Source: Glycine soja (taxonomy: Eukaryota; Streptophyta; Magnoliopsida; Fabales; Fabaceae). Taken from it: DNA of 64,000 nucleotides. Under the pieces are notes generated by a model. That model searched no databases. It was not told the origin of the DNA and saw only the letters and a program-made list of their open reading frames with translations. Positions 12,401-23,309 of this stretch are shown one piece after another. Position 1 is the stretch's first letter, and the number at the start of each line of letters is the position of its first letter. The stretch spans positions 36,281,718 through 36,345,717 of the forward strand of contig NC_041021.1 in the NCBI RefSeq assembly GCF_004193775.1. Direction: 5' to 3'. The position numbers and the translations under genes are program-made.

Positions 12401-14473
12401 CACATAGAGTTCATACAGCAATCATAGAACCAAACTTAGACCAAGCATCATACAAATGAGTAAAAATATACCTCGAATGCTGTCACAATAATCACAGCCA
12501 GAAAGAATGCATAAGTCAATAAATTGGTCCATGGTCATATTTAGCTCCTCCAAAATCTGAAACCAAATAAATACCACAATGAGCAGATCAAACGGTAAAA
12601 AAACTCAAGTATGTTGAAAGCTTCAAGAACCTTTGCAACTTCGAATTCCATCACTGGAATTTTTTTTGAGCTTGGATCCATTAGGTGGCGAAGAAATTTA
12701 GGAGATCCAAATGTTAAGGAATCCATGTCTTCAGAAGCCACAGCATAAACCTATAATAAAACATTCAACATAAATTCTACAGAAAGTTTATATTGAAGGA
12801 AATGTTGCCAATTAATTTGAAGGAATGAGTTGATAAAATGATATGAAGGCATACTAAAAGAAAGGATTATAAAAAGAAAAAGGTATGAAAGGAAGAAAAT
12901 AACTGAAATTTAAACGGATTTTATAAGAAAAAGTGGTAGAAATTTAATGCAATATTTGTTCTTCTTTTTGTTTCCATGAAGTCTGTTTAAAAAGGATTAG
13001 TAATAATCTTTTCATTTTAGTTTTCAAGAATCCAGTTCATAAAACAAGTGACACACAACAGATATGAACTTGCCTTTCCAGCTTTGCAAAGGGCAGCACA
13101 CTGAGCCTCTGCTTCTGAGGGTGCCTGTAGAAACCAAAGCCTTTAAACAAATGGTAAACACACTGTACAACAAATACTTTAGTAATGCAATGCCACCTCA
13201 ACAACAGGCACTCCCATGAGCCTTAAAAGTCTTTTGCAGTCGTCATTATGCTGCTTTGTCACCTGCAAGAATATGGAGATATGGCCTCAACAGCATGCAC
13301 CAAAAACCATGCTTCTTTCTCTATCCATAATGTGCAAAACTTTTCAAATAAATGAGCCTAAGAAACAGAAACCCACCTTCACTGTACGTTTACTGAATTT
13401 TTCAATGTCTTCCTTATTGGCAGTCTAAATGACAAGAAAAAGCAACCCACAGATGAATATATTGATTTAACACAAGAAATTACACTCAAAAAAAGAACCA
13501 AAAAGGAAAGTCAATAGCAAATTACGCATATACCTCTAAGGCTTCTGACAAATCTTCAGTAGCCTCAGCTCTCTTGGAGTAACTGTATCAATTTTAGTGT
13601 GAAAACCATTGCTGACAAACTTTTGATAAGTAACAATTCTATAATAATATAACACCCTCACTCCAAAAAAATAAAATAGAACTCTCTAAAATAACAAAAA
13701 ATCCACATAAAATACCGTTTGGCCAGCTCTTGTTTCTTCAAATCTGGTGGCTTCCCATCAAAAACATATCTGCACACCAGCATTAGAAGAAATCAGCAAA
13801 CAAAATTAACAGAACAAAAAAATCATCCACGAAAGGTTCCAACAAAAGAAATGTTTAACAAATTTAAAATATATAGATATATACACTGGTTTTATCCCAG
13901 CTTCTAGAAGTCTGATTGTCCGCGAAAACATCCCTTGCAAATGACTACAGGATACAAAACCAACACCATCATCACACAAAACGAACCACATTTTATTATA
14001 GTAAGAAAAAAAAACTGAAACAAAACAACAAATCACAATTAAGCTTATCTAATTGCAGCTATGAAGAGATTACTGCATATACCTGGTAACTTCACCAGCC
14101 TCATTAGTGAGCATTTCAGTTCCGCTTCTTCCCACAACAATCTGCACCAAAATCCAAGACAAAAACACGTGACATTAAGTTATTAACATAATTAAACTGT
14201 ATTAGTATCGTGGTTGAAATTGAAACTACGCTGTGTTGGGAAGATTAGTACTGACAAGGAACTGGTAAATGCTCATGCTAGCGTCAATGGCGATCTTGCG
14301 ACCGAAGTAGCTCTCGAATTTGTTCTCCTTCATGGACTTCGGGGCATTGTCCGCCAAAAGCTTTGTTAAACCCTAGAAAATAACCGGCATTAACCTAATT
14401 AATATCAAGAATAATAAATCGAAAGGGAAAAATAGGGATAGGTTGATGAAAAAATGAACACCTTAATACCCAT
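9416..14473 (-). CDS. FEN1: flap endonuclease 1
   Basis: Structure-specific 5' nuclease that removes 5' flaps during Okazaki-fragment maturation and long-patch base-excision repair, in the nucleus with PCNA. Seventeen coding exons join without a break into 382 aa: 14473-14462, 14372-14256, 14141-14083, 13944-13885, 13769-13716, 13582-13534, 13424-13377, 13262-13197, 13124-13074, 12750-12631, 12556-12472, 12357-12276, 11807-11693, 11549-11493, 11396-11350, 11256-11202, 9487-9416. The N-terminus MGIKGL is the invariant XPG/FEN start. Metal ligands are visible: Asp34 (IDASMS), Asp87 (VFDGKPP), Glu159/Glu161 (SEAEAQ), Asp180/Asp182 (EDMDS) and Asp234 (GCDYCD). The PCNA-interaction box QGRLESFF is at 339-346 and the tail is lysine-rich. 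The first coding exon is only 12 bases. The intron after 13074 starts with GC (AAG|GCAAGT). The last intron is 1.7 kb. Confidence 0.97.
9629..9740. repeat. pair of ~36-bp direct repeats in last FEN1 intron
   Basis: The segment ATTTTGTTAGTTTA followed by ACTA-CAGCAGATATTTT occurs twice, about 75 bases apart, with two or three differences. It looks like a local duplication. No function is evident. Confidence 0.5.
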
Positions 14474-14650
14474 TTGGTTTGTGTATGGGAATAGGAATTC
14501 GCAGAGAAAATGAAAATGGAAGAAGAGTGGTGTGAGTATGACGGCAGAAGAAGAACGAGAAATGAGAGAGAACCAAAGGCTTCCCGCGCACTCCTCAGTA
14601 ATCAACATGGGTTTTTCGAACTGTACTTATCCCCCCATTCTATCTATGGG
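14474..14650 (-). promoter_or_regulatory. FEN1 5' leader and proximal promoter
   Basis: A short stretch between the FEN1 ATG and an inverted-repeat element. It must hold the 5' UTR and the proximal promoter unless transcription starts inside the element. No clear TATA box is visible, which is common for replication and housekeeping genes. Confidence 0.4.
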
Positions 14651-15498
14651 CTATTACTATTTACACCTTTTATTTCTAACTACACCACGTGTCCCTCATT
14701 TCTACCACTCAATTACCCATTATACCCTTTTTCTTAAAAAAATACACCCCTTTTGCTTTCCAAAAAATGTCTTTCCAAAATTACATATATCTATTCTGGA
14801 AATGTATCATTGGAACTATGCACAATTCCATAGATACACTTCCAGAATGGTATATGTTATTCCAAAAAGACATTTATGATGATAACAAATCATACCTCAA
14901 CTAAAGTACTTAATAGTCGTTGCAGTTTGAATCGTTGATGTAGACTTGGATTAGAAAATAAATGAATGCACTTAAAGGAAAGAAACCATCATCAAAAGTT
15001 TGGCTTTGTAATTAAGGTGTATAATATATGAAGTTAGTGATGAACGTATATTGAAACACAGTGTCACGCGAAGGAAAATGTAAAATATTATATAATAATG
15101 ATGAAAATTAAATATTATATAATGAATATATGGTGAAGATAGTTTAACATTAAGGTTTAAAGAATAATAAAAACAAGATGAAAATAATATTTTAGATAGG
15201 ATTTAAAGAACACTAATGATAGGATGAAAATAAAGATTAACAAACATGAGTATAAGATAAGCGTTTAACATGATAGGATGACAATAAGTGATATTTTATT
15301 GAAAAATATATATACTTATTTTGGAAGTATGTTTCTAAAACTATGAATCATAGTTCCATAATAGGTGTATGTAATTTTGGAAAGACATTTATGAAAAACA
15401 AAAGAGGTGTACTTCTTTAAGAAAAAGGATATAACGAGTAACTGAGAGTTAGAAAGAAGGGATATGAGATGCACTTAGAAAAACAAACTTATTAATAG
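14651..15498. mobile_element. non-autonomous DNA transposon with long TIRs upstream of FEN1
   Basis: The sequence from about 14651 to 14835 reappears in reverse complement at about 15498-15315. Shared blocks include TTTTTCTTAAA, TACACC, TCTTTTG or CTTTTG, ATGTCTTTCCAAAATTACAT and GGAACTATG. Arms are roughly 150-180 bases and about 75-80% alike. The ~480-base centre is AT-rich with no open frame. Arm length suggests a Mutator-like element, but I could not find a clean target duplication, so exact ends are uncertain by about ten bases. Confidence 0.7.
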
Positions 15499-16874
15499 AA
15501 AGAGCCCTATCTGGCCTAAATAGTCCATTAAAACTTATAGCCCAAGCTTATTTAACGGCCCATACACTATTATTTTCCAAGTTTCTTTATTGAAATTATG
15601 TGTAATTAATATTAAATTTAACAAATGGCATAAAAAATAAAATAAAAAACTAATTGCTCTTTAAAATGCTTTTTTTAAGTTCTTAACTAAATTAGGATGT
15701 ACATTCTTGCAAAAAAAAAAACCTTTATTGCTACCTTTTTAAAATAAGCATTTTCTTGTTAGATAGAACTCAAATGGACACTTATATTGTTATTTTGTAT
15801 TGATAATTTACTTAAGACTTGTATTTTAAGTGAATATTAGTAATAATGTTCGTGCAATGATTTTCAAAGTGTATAAAATTCTCTTAAATTAGCGACAGTC
15901 ATGCACTAGAGTAGGATTACTCTTTGATCTAGTGTGTTGGAGGATACCCATGATTTCTAACTTGAGACCAAAAAATTTCATGCAATGATAATTGTATTAA
16001 CAGTATATTTTTAATTATATTTTGATAATTTATATAATTTTTAAAGAAAATTTATGAATATATAAGCTTGCATCATTTTTAAATAGGAAGTATATTAAAT
16101 TAGAACCCTTAGTTTTTTTTAGGTCTTAGAACTGTTAGTCTTTAAAAAGTTGTATTTTCAGGTAGTATTGAGTTCAATCTTTGACAAAAATAATTTTTTA
16201 TCATACTTTGTTTCATTTCCCTTGATAAATTGGAGGATTAAAAAAATCTATAACTGTTATTTTTTTAATAGTTATGATATTTTATTCAAAATCAAGGTCT
16301 CAATAAAAGAAAGAATACTTTCAAAAGTAGGGTATTTCATATAAGGGGGAATACGGCTAATTATTATTATTATGGGTAATGAGAATATTAATTATTAGAT
16401 TAAAATTAACCGTTCAAATTGTGTATTTAATTGTGAATCTCTTGTCATAAAAATAGAATAAAATCATGTAAGATTTATAATTAAATATGCATTTTGAAAG
16501 ATTCATTTTAATTAAATGGTTGTAATTAAATATTTATGAAAAGTAAAATTTCAGACCCAACATACTTAACAAATAACTAAAATATCAATCATATTTTTAT
16601 TTATTTTTTTGCTATTGAAATATCAAGTCATATGATGACACATCAATGATATTATGCCAGTCAAAGAATGAATTATGTGTAAAGAAATATAATTAACCTT
16701 ATTGGAAGAATTGGATATGAACTTTCTATGATAACTCATGAGAAGAATATAGTTACACCTACCTTTTAAAATTTGAAATTGACAAGATTTAGAGTGCATA
16801 ACAGAAGTCTCAAGATTCTTGAAAAAAAAAACAAAAGTTTCAAATTTGCAAGCAGCATCTTCATATGTGATAAT
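15499..16874. other. intergenic AT-rich DNA
   Basis: No supported gene. Long A/T-rich tracts and short open frames only. It separates the inverted-repeat element from the gypsy element. Confidence 0.6.
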
Positions 16875-17252
16875 TGTAACATCCTAAAAATAATCTAACA
16901 GTTATTTGGATAAAGATATCTAAATATATCTTTTAGTAAGGGAAGTGATAAATTAAATTATTTTAAATTATTAGATTGTTATTTTTATTTTGAAAATATG
17001 TTAGTAAAATAATATGTTAGATTGGTTAAAGATAATTATAATTAAAGATAATAAAAATAATTGATAAAGAAAGATTGGTTAAACAAATGTCAAATTACGT
17101 ACAATTTTTATATAATAGTAGACAATTCATTCTCTAAGAATCACACACATAAATGATCTCTCTTGGAATTAGTGGACTACTTAAGGACCAAGAAAAAGAA
17201 AGAAAGCAGAAAAATTCTTTCAATACAATTGGTAGATCAAAAGAAGAATAAC
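16875..17252 (+). repeat. 5' LTR of gypsy element (probably truncated at its 3' side)
   Basis: Starts TGTAACATCC and is alignable to 22750-23075, sharing for example AGATATCTAAATATATCTTT and AATTATAATTAAAGATAATA. No primer-binding site follows; gag-like sequence starts almost at once, so the LTR end and leader appear to be deleted. Confidence 0.75.
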
Positions 17253-20200
17253 AAATGATGCACTTGCAACGACCTTGGCTCAGATGATTAAAGTTATGCA
17301 AGCGCAAGCGGAGGCTATTCGTCAAATGAATGGAAATGTAAACGAAGTTTTCACCAACTCAATTGTGCCTCTGAACCCTCAATATACAGGGGTATTTGAA
17401 TGTTGTAGGAATGATCCGCCATTTTTTCACGGTGACGCAGATCCTATGGAAGTGGAAGAATGGCTCCAAAAGCTAGAGAAATTTTTTAGTCATGAGATGT
17501 GATGATGCACAGAAGGTGGACTTTGCCACTTACATGCTAGAGTCTAATGCAAAGCATTGGTGGAACAACGCTTGAGGGAGTTTGGCAACTTGGGGAGCTC
17601 ATATCACTTGGAAGGAGTTCAAGGAAGTTTTCCTGGAGAAGTACTTTCCTCACAGTGTTTGTATCCAAAAGGAGATCGAGTTCCTCCAACTTTGGCAAGG
17701 AGAGATGACTGTTTCTGAGTACGTGGTTAAGTTTGAGAGTCTGGCAAGGTTTTCTCATTATTTGAAAAATAATCCTCAAAATGATTGGAAAACTATCAAG
17801 TTTGAAGAGGGCTTGAAACTAGAGTTACAGAGTTCTATCAACATCTTGGAGCTTAGAGATTATCCTACCCTAGTGAACAAGTGTCGCATAACAGAGCAGA
17901 AAAGGCAAGCAATAAGGGCTCAAAGATCTAAGGAGAAGGCTAGCTTTGATGGGAAGAAATTCCATAGCGGGGATGACAAGTTTCAAAAGCAGTTGTGACC
18001 TATGCCCACAATCAACAAAGGAAACATGTGCAAGGAGTTAGGACTGACAAAGGTGTCAAATATTAGTGGTGTGGCTTGATACATGGAGATTGTATGTGTC
18101 CCGCAGTGCATACCACTTGCTACAAATGTGGGAAAGTGGGACACTATGCTAGAAGTTGCAGGGGTGAAGGGAAATCCCAACCAAGGCCACAAAACCAAGG
18201 GAAAGTCTTTACACTTCAAGGGGAAAAGGTGAAGGAGTCTGATGGTTTTATTCAAGGTATGGGCTTTATTAAAGAAAGACAAATAATTATATTTTTTTAT
18301 TCAAGAGCGACACATTCATTCATATCTCTTGATTGTGTGAAAGATTTAGCCTTGCCTATTTCTAAATTGCCTTTTGATTTAAGTGTTGTTACTCCTGCTA
18401 AAGAAAAGCTTGTTACTTCCATTGCTTACTTTAATTGTCCTTTAATGGATCACAATGTGACTTATCTTGTTAATCTTATATGCTTGCCTTTGTTTGGTTT
18501 GGATGCCATACTTGGTATGAATTGGTTGTTTGCAAATCGTGTCGTCATAAATTGTTCAAATAAAACTATTTCCATTGCTAAACAACCAATGTCAATTGAT
18601 TCTTTTGTCCAATTCCTTTGTTTCTGTCGTTGCCTGCCTTAAGTCTTTAGTTAAGGGGGCTCAAGGATACTTGCTTTTGTTCTCTATTAAAGTAGAGGCT
18701 AAAAATAACATGTTAGCTATACCTGTAGTGTGCGAATTCCAAGATGATATTACTCGGGAAGTCTTTAGTTTACCTCCAAATAGGGATGTTGAGTTTAACA
18801 TAGACCTTGTACCTGGGAGTGGACCTGTATCAGTAGCACCTTATAATATGTCACCTCTAGAGTTGAATGAGCTCAAGAAACAATTAAAGGAGATGTTGGA
18901 GAAGGGGTTCATTAGGCCTAGTGTGTTTCCTTGGAGAGCATTGATGCTCTTAGTGAAGAAGAAAGATGGAAGCATGAGATTATGTGTGGATAATAAGCAA
19001 CTTAACAAAGTGACTATCAAGAATAAGTATCCATTGCCTAGGATATATGACATTCTAGATCAATTGCGTGGAGCGTTGGTGTTCTCTAAGATAGACTTAA
19101 GGTCAGGATATCACTAGATTAAAGTCAAGAGTGAAGACATTCCTAAGACTGCCTTTAGGACAAGGTATGGGCACTACGAGTATATAGTAATGCCTTTTGG
19201 TGTGACTAATGTTGCAGTTGTGTTTATGGACTACATGAACTGGATCTTTAGACCATTCTTGGACAGTTTTGTGGTGGTGTTCATAGAAGATATCTTGATA
19301 TTGAGGGTAGTGATCAAGATTTTGAGGGATGAGCACTTGTATGCGAAGCCAAAAATGTGTGGATTTTGGCTTAATGAGGTGAAGTTTTTAGGACTTACCA
19401 TCTCTAATCATTTGGTGAGTCTTAGGTTTATTGTGATGCTTCTAAAAATGGCTTAGGATGTGAGTTGATGTATGAGGGCAAGGTGGTGGCATATGCATCT
19501 AGAAAACTTAGGACTCATGAGGGAAATTACCCCACCCATGATCTTGAGTTAGCAGTTGTGGTGTTTGCCTTAAAGATTTGGAGGCATTACTTGTATGGTG
19601 CAAAACTTGAGACTTTTAGTGACAATAAAAGTCTTAAATATTTGTTTGACTAGGGTGAGTTCAATATGAGACAAAGAAGGTGGATAGAGTTTCTTAAGGA
19701 TTATGATTTCGATTTAAAGTACCACTCAGGGAAAGCCAATGTAGTGGTTGATGCTCTCAATAGGAAGTCCTTGCACATGTCTAGCTTCATGGTGCAAGAG
19801 ATGAACTTGATAGAGGAGTTTAGGAACTTGAATTTGAATGCATTAAGCATGAAGTTGAATAGACTGGAGATTGGTAGTAACATTAGAGACCTGATTAAGA
19901 AAGAACAACTTCTAAACCAAGATCTACAGTCATTCGTGAACCAAGAAGGTTATACCTTATCTGCCAATGGCCTAATGTTGTTTAAAAAAAGAGTCATAGT
20001 TCCTAAGGAGAGGAGTCTCAAGGAGAAAAATTTAGAGGAAGCCCATAAGGGTAAGTTCACTATACATCTAGGAATAACCAAAATGTATCAGGTGGCTAGG
20101 GATGAAGAAAGATGTAGCTAGCTTTGTATCTAGGTGTTTAGTATGCCAAAGGGTTAAGATTAAACATCACAAACCTTCAGGTTTGCTCCAACCTTTAAAA

Positions 20201-20993
20201 GTTCCTGAATGGAAATGGGAACGAATCTCTATGGATTTTGTGACTGGTTTGCCTAAGACTCATTTGGGTCTTGATGCCATATAGGTAATTATGGACAGGC
20301 TAACCAAGTCTTCTCACTTCTTGCCAATTAAGGACACCTACAAATTTGACAAATTGGTAGACCTATACATAAGGGAGATAGTTAAGCTTCATGGCATACC
20401 TACCTCTATAGTGTTAGATAGGGATCCTAAATTGACCTCTAGATTTTGGAGGGCATTCCAACAAGCTTTTGGGGTCCAAGCTAAGTTTTAACACTACTTA
20501 TCATCCTCAAATGGATGGTCAGTCAGAGAGGACCATATAGACCCTTGAAAACATGCTTAAAGCGTGTGTTCTTGATGAAGGTGGAACTTGGGATAAGTTT
20601 TTACCCTTTATAAAGTTTGTGTATAACAATAGTTATCACACTAGCATAGGAATGACACCTTACGAAGCCCTTTATGGGAGGAAGTGTAGATCCCCTTTAT
20701 GTTGGTGTGAGGTGGGTGAGAAGACCTTGATAGGGCCAAACATAGTTCAGGAAACCACAAATAAGATCAGGTTGATTAGAGAAAGGATTTGCATTGCTTA
20801 GAGTAGGCAAAAGAGTTATGCTGACAAGAGAAAAAAGCCTTTAGAATTTCAAGGAGGAGAACATGTATTCTTGAGAGTTACTCCTAAGACTGGGGTTGGA
20901 AGATCCATGAAGGTTAGAAAGCTAAGTCCTCATTTCATAGGTCCCTTTCAAATCCTAAAAAGAGTCGAGTTTGTTGCTTACTAATTGGCTCTT
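17253..20993 (+). pseudogene. gypsy gag-pol remnant, first part
   Basis: Broken polyprotein. Gag is recognisable at about 17395-17995 (FHGDADPMEVEEWLQ and the following helices) but has a frameshift near 17490 and an in-frame TGA near 17573. A CCHC zinc knuckle lies at 18118-18159. The protease active site DSG has become YSR (YSRATHSF at 18298), so its catalytic Asp is lost. Reverse transcriptase runs from about 18890 to 19370 with a stop at 19115 and FIED (19280-19291) in place of the usual Y/F-x-D-D. The thumb/connection region is deleted near 19410-19460. RNase H is at about 19465-19750. The integrase zinc finger (about 20070-20150) and core (about 20170-20700) carry stops, and the C-terminal tail reaches 20993, where another element is inserted. 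No part can be functional as it stands. Confidence 0.88.
20989..20993. repeat. target-site duplication CTCTT, left copy
   Basis: CTCTT immediately left of the solo LTR, repeated at 22371-22375. Confidence 0.85.
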
Positions 20994-22370
20994 TGTTAAT
21001 CGTCATCTATGACTAACTTTTGTATAGAAAAGTTTTCCAAAATGTATATATTTTCCCCAATTTATGGTTCTTTTTGTAGGATTGTAAATATTTTCTTGTT
21101 TAGTTTTATCTTTTCTTAATAGAGGCTCTCCGCATGAAATTAATGCAAATTTCACTTCAATTTCAGGTAAAAAGGAGAAAATTTGGAAGGAGCAGCAGCT
21201 TTTGTCTTGCTAAGCCTGGACCATGCGCTTAGCGAGTATCATCCGCTAAGCGAGACATCAACCCGTTTAATGAGTAAGAGGAATCTTGAAGGGAATCTAC
21301 CACGGAAGCACGCGCTCAGTGCGTCATCAACTCACCCAGCGAGTCATCTGTCTCTTCTGGCGCTTAGAGCGCCTGCCTCGCTCAGCCAAATATCACTTAC
21401 TCGCGCTAAGCGCGCCTTCGAGAACAGAAAGCCCTTTTTAAAGCCTGAAGTGAAAGAAAAGAGATAGGTTGGCGGATAAAGTGTGAAGAACAGAGAATAG
21501 AGGCACAAAACAGAGCAAGGAAGTAAAAAGCCTTAACTTTTAGGAGGATCTTAGGTTTAGGAGTGATTTCTAGGTTTCTAGAGGTGGAGGAGACATCCCC
21601 ACCACTGTGTAATCTGTTATTTTCTCTGAAAATCCACTTTCTGCTTGTCAAAGTTGTTGTCTTGTGATGGAAGGCTAAACCTCTTGTTGGGGAATTCTGC
21701 TGAGAACTTGATGTAAATCCTTATCCTATCTATTTAAAGTTGTTTTTATGTGTTCAATGTTTCTATTTGTGCTTAATCTATGCATGCTTGTGGCTTGATC
21801 ACCCATTTGTATGTAAAGTTAGGAGCTTTAACATTGGAAAATGTACTGCATCCTTAGAACTAGATAGAACGGGCTAGGGTATCGTATGTCTGGACACGGA
21901 GTGTGGTAATTTAGTTTTATATGTTGTGACCTTAATGTTGTTCGGTTAAGCTAAGTTCGACAAGACATCCGAGAACAAAGTTTAATTAGAATTAGTCCAT
22001 TCATACGAGATATCGATGTTTGAGAATGTTGTCCTTAGCATAGAACACATGAACACCTTCGAATAGAGAAAAACCCTTAATTACATCAAGTAACTAAGTA
22101 GAAGGACCCAAAGTTTTTAATTATCTGTTTTAACACCCACTTGCTCATATTTTCTGTAATTAGTAATTAGAATAACAAACACCATAGTTTTATTCACGAT
22201 TATTGTCTTTTTATACAAATGCCTGCTTATTAAATGATGCTTCACTAAATGAAACAAGTTCCCTGAGTTCGATACTCGGTTTCTTACCATTTTATTATTA
22301 CTTGCACGACTCGGTACACTTGCCGATAAGATTTCGCATCCATAATAACAAGTAGTACAGGGGCAGAACA
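20994..22370. mobile_element. solo LTR (1377 bp) nested in the gypsy element
   Basis: Begins TGTTAATCGTC and ends GGGGCAGAACA, i.e. TG...CA, flanked on both sides by CTCTT. The integrase C-terminal reading frame stops at the left border and resumes at the right border once one CTCTT is removed, which proves a discrete insertion. There is no internal region, polypurine tract or second LTR, so this is the product of LTR-LTR recombination. The segment TGAGTTCGATACTCGG near 22265 resembles LTRs of legume Tat/Ogre-type gypsy elements, a resemblance from memory only. A GC-rich block at 21205-21420 carries repeated GCTAAGCG/CGCTTAGC motifs. Confidence 0.88.
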
Positions 22371-22680
22371 CTCTTCCACCACAATTGTCAAATCTTCATG
22401 ACGTCTTCCATGTTTTTTAACTCCGGAACTACTTACAAGATATTTCACACATCATAGTTCCCGAGTCAATACAATTAAAGGATAATTTGACATATAAATC
22501 CAGGCATGTTCAAATCACTGAAAAAAGCACTAGGACTCTAAGGAATAAGACAATTCCTTTGGTGAAAGTAGTTTGGGAAGGATTAACTCGGAAGAGGCTA
22601 CTTGGGAGCTTGAGGAAGGCATTAGACATCAATATCCAAACCTCATTAATTATGGTACATTCACTCTCAAATTGTTAATA
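22371..22680 (+). pseudogene. gypsy gag-pol remnant, integrase C-terminal end
   Basis: Continuation of the host gypsy polyprotein right of the solo LTR. It contains the conserved VFHV segment, VPESIQL and the tail pattern RNKTIPLVKVVWEG, then EEATWELE after a one-base frame change near 22590. A TAA interrupts the part near 22416. Ends before the polypurine tract. Confidence 0.8.
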
Positions 22681-22736
22681 ACGCTAATTGTTAATATGGT
22701 TAATAGGTATTACTAATTTCGAGGACAAAATTCTTT

Positions 22737-22749
22737 AAGGAGGGGAAAA
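22737..22749 (+). other. polypurine tract of gypsy element
   Basis: AAGGAGGGGAAAA directly before the 3' LTR start TGTAACATCC; the priming site for plus-strand DNA synthesis in LTR elements. Confidence 0.8.
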
Positions 22750-23075
22750 TGTAACATCCCAAAAATAATCCAATAATTATTTAGATGAAGATATCTAAAT
22801 ATATCTTTTAGTAAAAAAAAAAATTAAATTGTTTTAAAATATTAGATTGGTTAAAAATAATTATAATTAAAGATAATAGAAATAATAGATAAAGAAAAAT
22901 CGATTAAACAAATTTCAAATTATATATAATTCTTATATAAGGATATACAGTTCTTTCTTCTATAAGGGTAGACAGTTCTTTCTTGGTATTAGCATGTTGT
23001 TAAAGGACTGAGAAAAATAAAGTATGCGGGGAAATTCTTTGGATGTAATTGGTAAAAGAGAAGAAGAATGACGAA
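22750..23075 (+). repeat. 3' LTR of gypsy element
   Basis: TGTAACATCCCAAAAATAAT start, alignable to 16875-17252 to about 23075. The true end could lie further right: CA followed by ATAAT at 23303-23309 would match the ATAAT at 16870-16874, but that pentamer is too common in this AT-rich DNA to rely on. Confidence 0.7.
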
Positions 23076-23309
23076 GAACACAAATTTATTCCTTTATGAG
23101 ATTATAATGTTAGATATCTCTATCTGATATGATGAGAATGCTATTTATTTATAGATATTTCTAACAAGGATGAGGAAGAGATTCTGGATACCTCCATTTT
23201 TTTATGGGAAAGACAGTGAGACGTCATTGCATGAAATATGAGCTCATAGATCCTTTAAATATGAAATTATTTTTATACAAATAAAAAAATAAATATAAAC
23301 ATCAATAAT

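Larger units (their letters stand above)
16875..23075 (+). mobile_element. decayed Ty3/gypsy LTR retrotransposon, interrupted by a solo LTR
   Basis: Order 5' LTR, gag, zinc knuckle, protease, reverse transcriptase, RNase H, integrase, polypurine tract, 3' LTR: the Ty3/gypsy arrangement. Both LTRs begin TGTAACATCC. The polypurine tract and the sequence before it (TTTCGAGGACAAAATTCTTT) resemble chromovirus (Tekay/Reina-type) elements. The two LTR copies differ by many substitutions and indels, so the insertion is old. A second element sits inside (20994-22370). The 3' boundary given is where LTR similarity ends; the true end may lie further right. Confidence 0.85.

Noticed and set aside
14640..15512. 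TATCT near both ends of the FEN1-upstream element as a target duplication
   Set aside because: Only a partial match at uncertain borders; not enough to claim.
18575..21467. Several 60-190-codon frames as separate host genes
   Set aside because: They are pieces of the broken gypsy polyprotein or lie in the solo LTR.
16870..23309. ATAAT as target duplication of the gypsy element with the 3' LTR ending at 23304
   Set aside because: The pentamer is frequent in this AT-rich DNA and LTR similarity stops about 230 bases earlier; kept only as a possibility.
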